Assembly (NCBI RefSeq): GCF_027322205.1
Contig: NZ_DAHVHY010000015.1
Location: 1 to 36,543, forward strand
Length of the DNA stretch: 36,543 nucleotides
Origin: Acidithiobacillus sp.
GTDB taxonomy: Bacteria; Pseudomonadota; Gammaproteobacteria; Acidithiobacillales; Acidithiobacillaceae
Direction: 5' to 3'
The position numbers were made by a program, and so were the translations under genes. How positions within the stretch are numbered: position 1 is the stretch's first letter; every line of letters begins with the position of its first letter. The notes beneath the pieces were generated by a model, which had not been told where the DNA came from, searched no databases, and worked only from the letters and a program-made list of their open reading frames with translations. Shown here piece after piece: positions 19,913 through 28,207 of this stretch.

Positions 19913-19929
19913 GCGACGCTGTCGCTTTT
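19913..19929 (+). terminator. Possible weak terminator after the cyc1-like gene
   Basis: GCGAC-GCT-GTCGC (19913-19925) forms a short five-pair stem followed by TTTTA. It is small, so termination may be partial and leave read-through into cycA. Confidence 0.3.
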
Positions 19930-20170
19930 AGTGAATAGGGCTCGCAATCATGGTCTTAAGGGGAATTATGGCATTAATTCCTTGCAATCGATAAAGCGGA
20001 TGTATGGATTCGCTAGAAGTCTGAATGGTGCGTCGGCAGGTAGTGTCTATATAACGTAGTCACACTGGCGTATATTCAACATGGGGTTTTGTTTATAACC
20101 GGCCTATAACTATCGAGAGTCTGCAACAGGAACTTGGTGGTTGCTAGCCTTATCAACCAAGGTGCCACAT

Positions 20171-20884
20171 ATGCTACAAAAAAACCAGTTTTTATCAGCT
20201 ATTCCCGCGCTAACGATAGCAATGGCCATGACGTCAGTAGCCTATGGATCCACTATCGCTAAAACGGCCTCGGCGGCTCCTCCTGCGGCGGCCACCGCCA
20301 GTGTGATGAGCGTGGCGGCTGCCACCCCGTCTGTTACTTCAAGCGGTATTCCCACGGTGGTGCAGAACTCCTGCATGGCTTGCCATGGCCTGCAGGGTGT
20401 GGCGGCAGATGGAGGTATGTTCCCCAATTTGGCAGGACAATGGAAGCCCTACATCCTGCGGCAACTCGACCATTACAAAACGCACACCCGCGCGGATCCG
20501 CAATCATCCATTATGTGGGGCATGGTGGCCCCGTTGACGTCCGCGCAGATACAGCAGGTCGCCGCATACTTTTCTTCTCAGAAGCCCGCATCGGGACATG
20601 TTTATGATCCCAAACTCGTCGCCGAAGGCAAAAAACTGTACTTCGGAGGGTTGCCCAAGGCACACATGCCAGCGTGCATGGCCTGCCATGGCGCAACGCT
20701 GGCCGGTCTGCCCCCGTTTTTCCCGATGTTGGCGGGGCAAAAGCGCACTTATGTGATTAACCAACTGACCTATTTCAAGTCAGGACAGCGGGTTGCCACC
20801 CATAAGGGCATTATGCAATACGTGGCTTCCAGGCTGAATCAAAAGCAAATCACCGCGCTGGCCGCCTATATAAGGTCACGGTGA
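20171..20884 (+). CDS. cycA: Dihaem cytochrome c4 (CycA-type) of the bc1 cluster
   Basis: The 237-residue protein has a signal peptide, an Ala-rich linker (about residues 28-56) and two haem sites, CMACHG at 68-73 and CMACHG at 169-174, with the c4 repeats FPNLAGQ and FPMLAGQ. In acidithiobacilli CycA cytochromes are encoded first in the pet operons and carry electrons to or from the bc1 complex. The ATG at 20171 has AAGGTG six bases upstream; the frame is open 30 bases further but without a signal. The stop overlaps the sdrA start. A 283-base gap separates it from the cyc1-like gene, so a separate promoter is likely, though none was clear. Confidence 0.9.
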   Translation: MLQKNQFLSAIPALTIAMAMTSVAYGSTIAKTASAAPPAAATASVMSVAAATPSVTSSGIPTVVQNSCMACHGLQGVAADGGMFPNLAGQWKPYILRQLDHYKTHTRADPQSSIMWGMVAPLTSAQIQQVAAYFSSQKPASGHVYDPKLVAEGKKLYFGGLPKAHMPACMACHGATLAGLPPFFPMLAGQKRTYVINQLTYFKSGQRVATHKGIMQYVASRLNQKQITALAAYIRSR

Positions 20885-21699
20885 GCCTCATGACTGAAAA
20901 TGATTATACCAAACCGAAAGGTGACGGTGCTCTGGAAGGGAAAACGATACTTGTCACCGGTGCGGGAGACGGCATTGGTAAGGCGGTATCCATTGAATAT
21001 GCCCGACAGGGCGCTACGGTCATTTTGTTGGGAAAGACGAAGCGTAATCTGGAGGGGGTTTACGATGAAATCACCGACTATGGGTACGTGGAGCCAGCCA
21101 TTCTTGTGGTGGATCTCGCCGAACCGGCAGCCGATGCATTTAAAACCATAGGTGCGGCCATTTCCAGCGAATTTAAACAGCTGCATGGCATAGTGCACAA
21201 TGCGGCGGAACTCGGGATGTTGACGCCGCTGGAAATCTATGAAGATGTTCTGTGGGATCATGTATTTCAGGTCAACGTAAAGTCTCCACTGCTCATAACG
21301 CAACAGTGCCTTCCGTTATTAAAAGAGGCTACGTACGCCTCTATCATTTTCACAACGGATGAATCTGGCGTAAAGCCCAAAGGCTATTGGGGTGCCTACG
21401 GGGTGAGCAAGGCCGCTATTTTGCATATGGCGCGCATGTGGGCGATAGAGTATGCCAACACGAATATTCGGGTGAATATCGTAGATCCTGGGCCTTGTAG
21501 AACAGGGCTTCGCCTGCTGACGCATCCCGGCATGCCGATGAAGCGATATACGCCTCCTGAAGCAATTACCAGTATCTATATGAGATTAATGGATTGTGAT
21601 GTGTTGGGTCATAACGGCGAGTTGTTTTATGCCCAAGATTTTATCAATCCCGATTTGGATGACAGAACTGAAAGGGATCTGGCAACTTCTACCATGTAA
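20881..21699 (+). CDS. sdrA: Short-chain dehydrogenase/reductase of the pet cluster
   Basis: SdrA is a Rossmann-fold oxidoreductase always found in acidithiobacillus pet operons; its substrate is not known. The 272-residue protein has the cofactor motif TGAGDGIG near residue 27, HNAAE, and the catalytic YGVSK with upstream Ser/Thr in IIFTTDESG. The GTG at 20881 overlaps the cycA stop (GTGA) and has AAGG five bases upstream; an ATG at 20890 is the alternative. No signal peptide is seen, so it is cytoplasmic, unlike its neighbours. This makes a role in electron transfer itself unlikely and one in quinone or cofactor chemistry more likely. Confidence 0.88.
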   Translation: MSLMTENDYTKPKGDGALEGKTILVTGAGDGIGKAVSIEYARQGATVILLGKTKRNLEGVYDEITDYGYVEPAILVVDLAEPAADAFKTIGAAISSEFKQLHGIVHNAAELGMLTPLEIYEDVLWDHVFQVNVKSPLLITQQCLPLLKEATYASIIFTTDESGVKPKGYWGAYGVSKAAILHMARMWAIEYANTNIRVNIVDPGPCRTGLRLLTHPGMPMKRYTPPEAITSIYMRLMDCDVLGHNGELFYAQDFINPDLDDRTERDLATSTM

Positions 21700-21729
21700 T
21701 CCATCAAATAGCACATAGGAATCAATATC

Positions 21730-22350
21730 ATGTCAGACGAAACGCAAGACAACAAGCATGCTCCGAATGTAACGCGTCGCCGCTTCCTCACGGCGCTGGT
21801 GACGGTATCTGGTGCAGCGGTGGCGGGCACTATCGTAGTACCAATGGTCAAGTCGCTGGATCCAACAGCCGCCGCCGCTGCCTTAGCCACCACGACCATT
21901 GATCTGAATCCCATCGAACCAGGGATGCAAATGGTGGCGCTGTGGCAGGAGAAGCCCGTTATTGTGGTAAACAGAACCCCAGAAATGCTGGCCACACTGG
22001 ATGAGACCGCGCAGAAGGGCCTACTGAAGGATCCCAACTGCAATGTGCCGCAGCAGCCGCCCTATTGCAAAAACAAGTATAGGTCACGGGTGCCGGAATG
22101 GTATGTCGGCATCAAAATATGCAACCACCTGTGTTGCATCCCGCACTACCGGCCCAAAAAAGCCAGCGTCGCTCCGTGGTGGCTCGGCGGATTCCATTGC
22201 CCTTGCCATGGATCGATGTACGATCTTTCTGCACGCGTAATCAAAGGGTCACCCGCCCCTCACAATATGGCGGTTCCGGAATATGACATCGACATGGAAA
22301 AGAAAAGCGTCGTGGTAACCAAAATGTATCCGCTCGCGCATTTGTGCTGA
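21730..22350 (+). CDS. petA: Rieske iron-sulfur subunit of cytochrome bc1
   Basis: PetA takes electrons from quinol at the Qo site and passes them to cytochrome c1. The 206-residue protein has an N-terminal twin-arginine anchor (RRRFLTALVTVSG, residues 16-28) with one membrane helix and a C-terminal Rieske domain. The 2Fe-2S ligands are visible in CNHLCC (131-136) and CPCHGS (157-162). The usual first box is CTHLGC; here Gly is replaced by Cys, giving adjacent Cys135 and Cys136. Additional Cys residues occur at 104, 113 and the C-terminal residue 206. It is followed 27 bases later by petB. Confidence 0.95.
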   Translation: MSDETQDNKHAPNVTRRRFLTALVTVSGAAVAGTIVVPMVKSLDPTAAAAALATTTIDLNPIEPGMQMVALWQEKPVIVVNRTPEMLATLDETAQKGLLKDPNCNVPQQPPYCKNKYRSRVPEWYVGIKICNHLCCIPHYRPKKASVAPWWLGGFHCPCHGSMYDLSARVIKGSPAPHNMAVPEYDIDMEKKSVVVTKMYPLAHLC

Positions 22351-22377
22351 GTGTGGTAGCCGAGAAAGGAGGCTGAT

Positions 22378-23592
22378 ATGAGTTTCAAAGAGTGGTTTGT
22401 CAAACGTTCGCCATTGCCGGAGATGTGGCGGGAGCACATGGCTGAATACTACGCGCCCAAAAATTTCAACATCTTTTATTACGCAGGGTCCCTGCTGTTA
22501 CTGATGGTAGTGCTGCAGTTCCTGTCAGGATTTTTGGTTATGGCACACTACATACCAACCGCCAGGGATGCATACGACTCCGTATATGGAATCATGTATG
22601 ACGTGCATTATGGTTGGCTTATGCAGTATATGCATGTCGACGGCGTATCCCTGATATTCATACTGCTGTACATACATATGGCGCGGGGCATGCTTTACGG
22701 CTCCTACCGATCACCGCGAGAGATCGTCTGGATCATTGGCTATACGACCTATCTGGCTTTTATGGCGGAGGCATTTTTCGGATATATACTGCCTTATTCA
22801 AACCTGTCCTATTGGGCTGGGACGGTGATCACCTCATTATTCAAGTCCATTCCATTCATCGGGCATTGGGTAACCACCCTGGTACGTGGTGGCGCGGGAA
22901 TGAGTGGTGATACGTTGGGCCGATTCACGGCATTGCATGTGACCGTGGTGTTTCTGGTCATTGTCGGACTGATCGTATTTCACATCCTTTATCTGCACAA
23001 GGTCGGTTCCAACAATCCCGACGGCATTGAAATCAAGGCCAACAAAGGACCCGACGGACATCCGGTGGATGGTATTCCCTTTCATCCCTACTATTCCGTG
23101 AAGGATCTGTTCGGATTCGGGGTATGGCTGACTATCTTCGCCGCAATTATTTTCTATGCCCCGACATTTCATCATATTTTCCTGGAGCGGACTATGTCCA
23201 CGCCAGCGAACCCGTTGAAAAGTCTGCCGGATGTTACCCCGCCATGGTATTTATCGCCATTTTACGCCATGTTACGGGCGATACCGAATAAAAATGGTGG
23301 CATCATATTGATGGTGGTGGCGGTATTGTTCCCATTCGTGCTTCCATGGCTTGATAAAAATCCGGTGAAATCGACACGTTACCGCCCGATTACCCGTATT
23401 ATGCTCATTATCTTTTTTATCAACTTCTTCGTGCTTGCCTATCTTGGAGAGCAGCCTCCGCTGCCTAAATATTTTTTCCCGGAGCGGTTGGGGGCGGCGA
23501 TTTATGTGGCATTTTTCGTTTTATTGCCACTGGTGAGCAAGTTTGAGCCGACCCGTACGCCACCGGCGCGAGTCCGTTTCCGTGCCCACTGA
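22378..23592 (+). CDS. petB: Cytochrome b subunit of cytochrome bc1
   Basis: PetB is the membrane core of the bc1 complex and holds two b haems and both quinone sites. The 404-residue protein has about eight hydrophobic helices. Haem ligand histidines appear in the helix containing YMHVDGVSLIFILLYIHMAR and in the helix RFTALHVTVV...FHILYLHKVGSNNP. The Qo loop motif reads PPWY where most bc1 proteins have PEWY. That glutamate takes part in quinol proton transfer, so the change may matter in an enzyme proposed to run in reverse in iron-grown acidophiles. An AAGGAGG motif precedes the ATG. Confidence 0.95.
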   Translation: MSFKEWFVKRSPLPEMWREHMAEYYAPKNFNIFYYAGSLLLLMVVLQFLSGFLVMAHYIPTARDAYDSVYGIMYDVHYGWLMQYMHVDGVSLIFILLYIHMARGMLYGSYRSPREIVWIIGYTTYLAFMAEAFFGYILPYSNLSYWAGTVITSLFKSIPFIGHWVTTLVRGGAGMSGDTLGRFTALHVTVVFLVIVGLIVFHILYLHKVGSNNPDGIEIKANKGPDGHPVDGIPFHPYYSVKDLFGFGVWLTIFAAIIFYAPTFHHIFLERTMSTPANPLKSLPDVTPPWYLSPFYAMLRAIPNKNGGIILMVVAVLFPFVLPWLDKNPVKSTRYRPITRIMLIIFFINFFVLAYLGEQPPLPKYFFPERLGAAIYVAFFVLLPLVSKFEPTRTPPARVRFRAH

Positions 23593-23614
23593 TATTGGGC
23601 AGAGAGGAGGAGTT

Positions 23615-24316
23615 ATGAAAAAGTATGTTGTATGGGCGGGCATGACCCTGGGGCTGCTTGCTAATGCATCAGGGGCCTTTGCTGCAGATAACGGACCCAA
23701 GATGTTGACGCCGCATTACACCTATAATGCAAAGACCATTATTGCGGGTGCAAAGCTGTTCGCAACCGATTGTATGGCTTGTCATTCCATCAAATTCATG
23801 CGTTACGAGTTTCTGACGCAAGATCTGGGCATGTCTAAGGCCGATGTGCATAAATATATCATGTTGCCGACTGGTTCCGAATTTAAGGGAACGATGGTAT
23901 CGGCGATGCCAATCAATATGGCGCACAAATGGTTTGGCCTTCCCCCGCCGGATTTGAGCCAAATGGTTCGGTATAAGAGTCAGGATTGGGTATATACCTA
24001 CTTGCTGTCATTTTATCAGGATCCCAAGCGTCCATCCGGTTGGAATAACCATGTATTTCCTAACGTGGCGATGCCCGATGTGCTGGCGCCGTACGGTGGG
24101 ATTGTGAATGAGCATGGGAAGGTGCTCCGTGCGGGTGACGAGTCTCCTCAAAAGTTCAAGGAGCAAGTGACGGATATTGTCGCTTTTTTAAGGTTTGTGT
24201 CCGATCCGTCCGTCGTGCAACGAGAGGACGATGGGCCTTGGGTACTCGGCTTGCTGGTGCTGTTTACTATATTTGCTTATTTCCTCAAAAAGGAGTACTG
24301 GAAAGACGTGAAATAA
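23615..24316 (+). CDS. petC: Cytochrome c1 subunit of cytochrome bc1
   Basis: PetC accepts electrons from the Rieske protein and passes them to soluble carriers. The 233-residue protein has a signal peptide to about residue 24, the c1-type haem site CMACHSIKFMRY with Cys53, Cys56 and His57, and a C-terminal membrane anchor (about residues 206-226) ending in lysines. The ATG at 23615 has AGGAGG four bases upstream; the frame is open to 23543 but this would overlap petB. petA, petB and petC are in the standard order. Confidence 0.95.
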   Translation: MKKYVVWAGMTLGLLANASGAFAADNGPKMLTPHYTYNAKTIIAGAKLFATDCMACHSIKFMRYEFLTQDLGMSKADVHKYIMLPTGSEFKGTMVSAMPINMAHKWFGLPPPDLSQMVRYKSQDWVYTYLLSFYQDPKRPSGWNNHVFPNVAMPDVLAPYGGIVNEHGKVLRAGDESPQKFKEQVTDIVAFLRFVSDPSVVQREDDGPWVLGLLVLFTIFAYFLKKEYWKDVK

Positions 24317-24405
24317 GTTGCCATCATTCAGGTCTATGACGCGGTGTAAATCTGCGGATTATAGGAAACAAGAGTGTTAAACCGTCAATCTAAAGGAGTA
24401 ATATC

Positions 24406-24726
24406 ATGAGTAAGGAAGAGAACGAAATTGAGAAGACCACGCCGGAGAGCCTGAGCCGCCGGGATGTCTTGAAAGGTCTTGCGATAACGGCTGGTGTGGT
24501 GGCGGTTGGGGCCGTGACCGGAGTAAATCCGATCGGCGCGGCCCATGCGGCTGGAAAGTGTCCAGGAACCACACCGAAGGCTGCCCTGCAATATCGGCCA
24601 CATCCCAACGGTAAAGACCATTGTGCGGTTTGTGCAAATTTTATCGCACCGCACTGCTGCAAAGTCGTGGCTGGATCCGTGGTGCCTGATGGGTACTGCT
24701 TGGCATTTATACCTAAACCGGCATAA
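24406..24726 (+). CDS. hip: High-potential iron-sulfur protein (HiPIP, Iro/Hip type)
   Basis: HiPIPs are small periplasmic 4Fe-4S electron carriers. The 106-residue precursor has a twin-arginine signal (LSRRDVLKGLA, residues 16-26, cleavage near AHA 48) and the HiPIP core CAVCANFIAPHCCKVVAG plus GYC, with cluster ligands Cys73, Cys76, Cys85 and Cys98. It is close to the Iro protein of A. ferrooxidans in motif, with Cys84 replacing Ser and an extra Cys52 near the mature N-terminus; these two could form a disulfide. It has AAAGGAG before the ATG and lies 89 bases after petC; a terminator follows. This fits the pet-hip or pet-iro arrangement of acidithiobacilli. Confidence 0.92.
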   Translation: MSKEENEIEKTTPESLSRRDVLKGLAITAGVVAVGAVTGVNPIGAAHAAGKCPGTTPKAALQYRPHPNGKDHCAVCANFIAPHCCKVVAGSVVPDGYCLAFIPKPA

Positions 24727-24752
24727 AAACTTATTTGTGGCTTCTCCCCTTT

Positions 24753-24778
24753 CCCCTCTCGGTGGAGAGGGGATATTT
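24753..24778 (+). terminator. Rho-independent-like terminator after hip
   Basis: A perfect eight-pair stem CCCCTCTC/GAGAGGGG (24753-24760 with 24765-24772) with loop GGTG is followed by ATATTT. The T-run is weak but the position right after hip marks the end of the pet cluster. Confidence 0.6.
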
Positions 24779-24887
24779 CACCCGCACTGGCCAAATAGGC
24801 GATGAGTTATGAACAACCATGCGGAGTGGATGTTAGTGAAGCACAGGACTAGACTTATGCCTGTGAGATTTAGAGGTATGACCGAAA

Positions 24888-24989
24888 GGTAGCTCTACAA
24901 AATAAGGAGGTGCGGGGGAGGGCAGGTATTTTGCAATGCCTGCGGGCTACCCAGCCTTGGCGCAGACGCCAGGGACTCCGCGTAATATC
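24888..24989 (+). promoter_or_regulatory. Structured leader element, copy E (monohaem cytochrome)
   Basis: Strand a GGTAGC (24888-24893) pairs with a' GCTACC (24946-24951), a compensatory change from GATAGC/GCTATC in copies A, B and D. GGAG is at 24906-24909. Strand b GCGGGG (24912-24917) pairs with b' CTCCGC (24976-24981), with one G-U. Hairpin 1 is GCAGG/CCTGC (24922-24926 with 24939-24943). Hairpin 2 is CCTTGGCG/CGCCAGGG (24955-24962 with 24967-24974, loop CAGA). Eight bases remain before the ATG at 24990. Confidence 0.8.
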
Positions 24990-25424
24990 ATGTCGTTGCG
25001 AAAAATATCATGTACTGTGGTAGCGATGGCTGTGTGCGCATTGACTTTTACAGCCCCGGCTTTGGCGGCTGAGAAGCCCATGCAAGCGGCTATTCATGAG
25101 GGGGGCCAGTTATTCGCCGCAGCCTCCTTGGGGGTTAACGGTGAGAGCTGTATGACGTGCCACCGCGGTGGCGGACGCGTGGAAGGCATGTTACCAACAG
25201 GCAAAAAGATTCCAAGTCTTATCGGGGCTGCGGCCAGCTTTCCCCGCTATAATGAGCGCGCTGGGAGGGTGATAACACTGGGGATGCAAATCAACTCCTG
25301 CATAACGAATGGCCTGCACGGGATGCCGCTATCCTACGATGGCCCAAAGATGGTGGCGCTTATTAGTTACCTGACCGACCTGTCGCAGGGCAAACCCATT
25401 GATCTCCAAGGCGTGAAGCGGTGA
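24990..25424 (+). CDS. Periplasmic monohaem cytochrome c
   Basis: The 144-residue protein has a signal peptide ending ALA at residue 26 and one haem site CMTCH at residues 54-58. The later segment INSCITNGLHGMPLSYDG, with a possible Met ligand and another Cys, resembles the class I domains of TsdA/SoxX-type cytochromes, but the similarity is too slight to assign a substrate. The frame is open from 24936; the start at 24990 is chosen because it gives a clean signal peptide and lies eight bases after leader element E. There is no Shine-Dalgarno motif directly before it. It follows the hip terminator and precedes the DsbG-like gene by 46 bases. Confidence 0.85.
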   Translation: MSLRKISCTVVAMAVCALTFTAPALAAEKPMQAAIHEGGQLFAAASLGVNGESCMTCHRGGGRVEGMLPTGKKIPSLIGAAASFPRYNERAGRVITLGMQINSCITNGLHGMPLSYDGPKMVALISYLTDLSQGKPIDLQGVKR

Positions 25425-25470
25425 TCAAAGGTATGCTCCCTTCTGGGGCGATGGAATCAAGGGAGGTTGA

Positions 25471-26229
25471 TTGACACAGAACGCCCGAGCTATGCCATCG
25501 TTTGTTATACGAATGTTGCTCATGGTACTGGCGGTGGTCCTGCTCGCGGCGTGTACAAAGAAGACAACGACATCCGCTAATTCCAATAAGGCGGGTGTCC
25601 TTGCAGGAGTAGCCAAACCCGGTATACTCAGGCTACCCGAAGTCTCTGCGGCCCACTTCTGGAGTATGATGGGCAGCCATCTGACATACATCCAACAAGG
25701 CCATGGCGGTCCCCTAATATATGACTTCACCGACACCAATTGTCCATACTGCCACGTCATGTATAGCTCTGAAAAGCGCCTCATCAATGAGGGTCGGCTA
25801 ACAGTTCGCTATGTCCCCGTCGCTATGATAGAGCCTAGTAGCATGTCAGAGGCTGTTTATCTACTACAGGCCAAATCACCAGCCATGGAATTATCGCATA
25901 TAGAGCGCATTATTGGTGATAATATGGATAATAAAAACCACGCAATGCTTCCACATGCTACTCATGTTTTTGATAAGCCATCTACGAGAGATATGGCAAC
26001 AATTAGAGAGATAGAACTAAATAACGGATTTTTACGTGAGATAAACGTTGATCAACTCCCGGACATCATTTACCAGCAGCGAGGTGGTCATCTCGGATTG
26101 GTCAGTGGCTTGATCAGTGCGGGGAGGCTTACCGCGATGCTGTCGAAGATAGCGCGAGCGCCTGACGCTTATATGAAGAATGCCCATAATAGGGTAGCGC
26201 CGGTATTGATGGGTGAGAATGACGAATAA
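25471..26229 (+). CDS. DsbC/DsbG-like thioredoxin-fold lipoprotein with CPYC motif
   Basis: The 252-residue protein has a lipoprotein signal with lipobox LAAC (Cys28) and a thioredoxin-like domain with the redox motif CPYC (Cys91-Cys94) in YDFTDTNCPYCHVM, the setting seen in DsbC and DsbG. The start is a TTG at 25471 with GGGAGG four bases upstream; an ATG at 25492 would shorten the signal by seven residues. It is next to resB and ccsA, so it may be the thiol reductase that keeps apocytochrome CxxCH cysteines reduced (the ResA/CcsX role), or an isomerase for extracytoplasmic proteins. No CcdA/DsbD partner is seen in the window. Confidence 0.78.
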   Translation: MTQNARAMPSFVIRMLLMVLAVVLLAACTKKTTTSANSNKAGVLAGVAKPGILRLPEVSAAHFWSMMGSHLTYIQQGHGGPLIYDFTDTNCPYCHVMYSSEKRLINEGRLTVRYVPVAMIEPSSMSEAVYLLQAKSPAMELSHIERIIGDNMDNKNHAMLPHATHVFDKPSTRDMATIREIELNNGFLREINVDQLPDIIYQQRGGHLGLVSGLISAGRLTAMLSKIARAPDAYMKNAHNRVAPVLMGENDE

Positions 26230-26260
26230 ATATAGCTGGATTAAACCCGCTGTGGAATAT

Positions 26261-26407
26261 AAGTGGCGCAAGGGTGCTGAGTTATGAGAGTCGGACCATT
26301 CAGTGTCTGGGGCCAGAATAAGTTATCGCCACTTAGAATGCCTAATTTTGTTATGAATCAGTATTTAGGGATTCTAAGTATTTCTGAAAACTATCAGCCT
26401 AAGTGGC
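26261..26407 (+). promoter_or_regulatory. Leader of resB with mutually exclusive inverted repeats
   Basis: The segment around ACTTAG at 26327-26339 can pair in three ways: CGCCACTT (26327-26334) with AAGTGGCG (26261-26268), ACTTAGAAT (26331-26339) with ATTCTAAGT (26371-26379), and GCCACTTAG (26328-26336) with CTAAGTGGC (26399-26407). All three are perfect. The last strand ends four bases before the AGAGAG ribosome binding site of resB at 26423. Confidence 0.45.
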
Positions 26408-26422
26408 AATAGAGAGTAATAT

Positions 26423-28207
26423 ATGCAGAAGAAAATGGCGGAATTCATTGTTATTCTTACCTCAATGCGCTTTGCGGTGTCCTTGCTCGTTTTATTGGCA
26501 ATAGCCTCTGTCATTGGTACCGTATTGCCACAGGCACAGCCTTACACTGACTATGCACATCAGTTCGGCCCATTCTGGTTTGCCACTTTTAATTCTCTTG
26601 GGATTTACGATGTTTACGGAGCCCCGTGGTTTTTGACTATCTTGGGAATCCTGGTACTTTCTACAGCCTTCTGTCTGATAAGAAATATTCCGACAAAAAT
26701 AATGGGTATGATAAACATCTGGAGAGACTATGTAAGTGATGGCGGCAAACATAATGGGTATCGCACTTCACTAAGTCTAGGATCCGCGACAGCGGTCCTT
26801 GCTTCATGGATGACTGCGGCGGGATATGCGCCGCGTGTTAGAACTACAAATACATCGGCTTCGCTGGTATCGGTTCGTGGGCGTTTTTATGGCGCAGGCT
26901 ACATACTGACACATGCGGCAATTGTGATATTCTGCCTGGGTGCAATGTATAATGCCAATCTGCCACAGAAGTGGCAGTTATGGAACGGATCGATAGTTCC
27001 CGAGACTAATTTTTCTGAGCCGATATCTGATGTACCACAAGTGTCCAGGTTGCCACTGAACAATGCCGCGTACCGAGGTAATGTCACCCTCCCTGCTGGG
27101 GATTCCACGGCTAATGCGTTTGTTCCATCCGGTAATGGTTATTTAGTGCAGCCACTGCCGTTTGTGATACATTTGCATAAGTTTAGAATAAGTTATTATT
27201 CGAATGGCATGCCAAAGGATTTTGTTTCAGATATATACATTGAGAATCACCACGGGGAAGTACTAAAACGTGCTTTTGTTAGGGTTAATCATCCACTTTT
27301 ATATCGCGGGGTAGACATATTTCAGGCGAGCTTTAGTAACGGCGGGACGTTGCTACACCTAGACAGCCATTCGTTTTCGAACCCAGGAGCCACGCCGAAG
27401 CATGTCGAAGCGCAGATAGGTGATACTTTAACTGTGCATGACAAATACCAAGTTAAAATAAAGTCTTTTTCGCTCCGGAATGTTATACCGGCAAAGGCCG
27501 CGGGCGTAACCGCAAGCCACTCGAGTCCATATGTGGATCTCGGTCCCAGCATGACTTATGTCGTGTCCTCCCCATCCGGACAGGAGGCAGAATTTAAGAC
27601 GTTTGTATCTCCAATTGCCCGTTCCGGGCAGAACTATTTTTTGCAGGGTGTGCGAACAAAAGGGTCGCCGTCCTATCAATACCTGTTAATACCCGTCGGG
27701 CCTGATGGCGGAATAAATTTCTTCATGGCTTATTTGACGCAGTTAAGAAATGTTACCGCTAATGGGACCAAGCTTACTATGCAGGTTGCGACAACGATTT
27801 TCAAAAAACAAATAAGCACCAGCTACCCATCTATCATGTCTGACTACCGGCAGCAGGCAAAATTATTTCAGTCTGTTATGAATGCAATGACCCAGTTGCA
27901 GGCATATCCCGTTCCTTTCGTTATGACGGTTGATGGATATAAACATAAATGGGCTGCTGGAATTGAGGTTACAAAATGGCCGGGTACAATTTTTTTATAT
28001 ATCGGAAGTGTTCTGCTGGTGTTAGGAATAATGATATCATTTTATATGCCGCAACGACGGATTATGGTGAAACTGTCCGCCGCGGGTGAGGGTACTGATG
28101 TGGCAATTACCGGTCATAGCAGCCGTGGTGGAAGTAATGTACCTGAGGTAATAGATGCTCTTTACGAGCGTATAAAAACTGAAAGCGAAGGAGAACATAA
28201 TGAATAG
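26423..28207 (+). CDS. resB: Cytochrome c biogenesis protein ResB (Ccs1)
   Basis: ResB and CcsA form the system II haem lyase that attaches haem to apocytochromes c outside the membrane. The 594-residue protein starts with the family's membrane segment and SMRFAVSLLVLLAIASVIGT, contains the LPQAQPYTDY region, three N-terminal membrane helices (about residues 12-33, 58-82, 156-176), a long extracytoplasmic domain and a final helix near 545-565. It overlaps the ccsA start by eight bases. This region and the following genes are visibly more AT-rich than the gyrB or hem regions. Confidence 0.93.
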   Translation: MQKKMAEFIVILTSMRFAVSLLVLLAIASVIGTVLPQAQPYTDYAHQFGPFWFATFNSLGIYDVYGAPWFLTILGILVLSTAFCLIRNIPTKIMGMINIWRDYVSDGGKHNGYRTSLSLGSATAVLASWMTAAGYAPRVRTTNTSASLVSVRGRFYGAGYILTHAAIVIFCLGAMYNANLPQKWQLWNGSIVPETNFSEPISDVPQVSRLPLNNAAYRGNVTLPAGDSTANAFVPSGNGYLVQPLPFVIHLHKFRISYYSNGMPKDFVSDIYIENHHGEVLKRAFVRVNHPLLYRGVDIFQASFSNGGTLLHLDSHSFSNPGATPKHVEAQIGDTLTVHDKYQVKIKSFSLRNVIPAKAAGVTASHSSPYVDLGPSMTYVVSSPSGQEAEFKTFVSPIARSGQNYFLQGVRTKGSPSYQYLLIPVGPDGGINFFMAYLTQLRNVTANGTKLTMQVATTIFKKQISTSYPSIMSDYRQQAKLFQSVMNAMTQLQAYPVPFVMTVDGYKHKWAAGIEVTKWPGTIFLYIGSVLLVLGIMISFYMPQRRIMVKLSAAGEGTDVAITGHSSRGGSNVPEVIDALYERIKTESEGEHNE

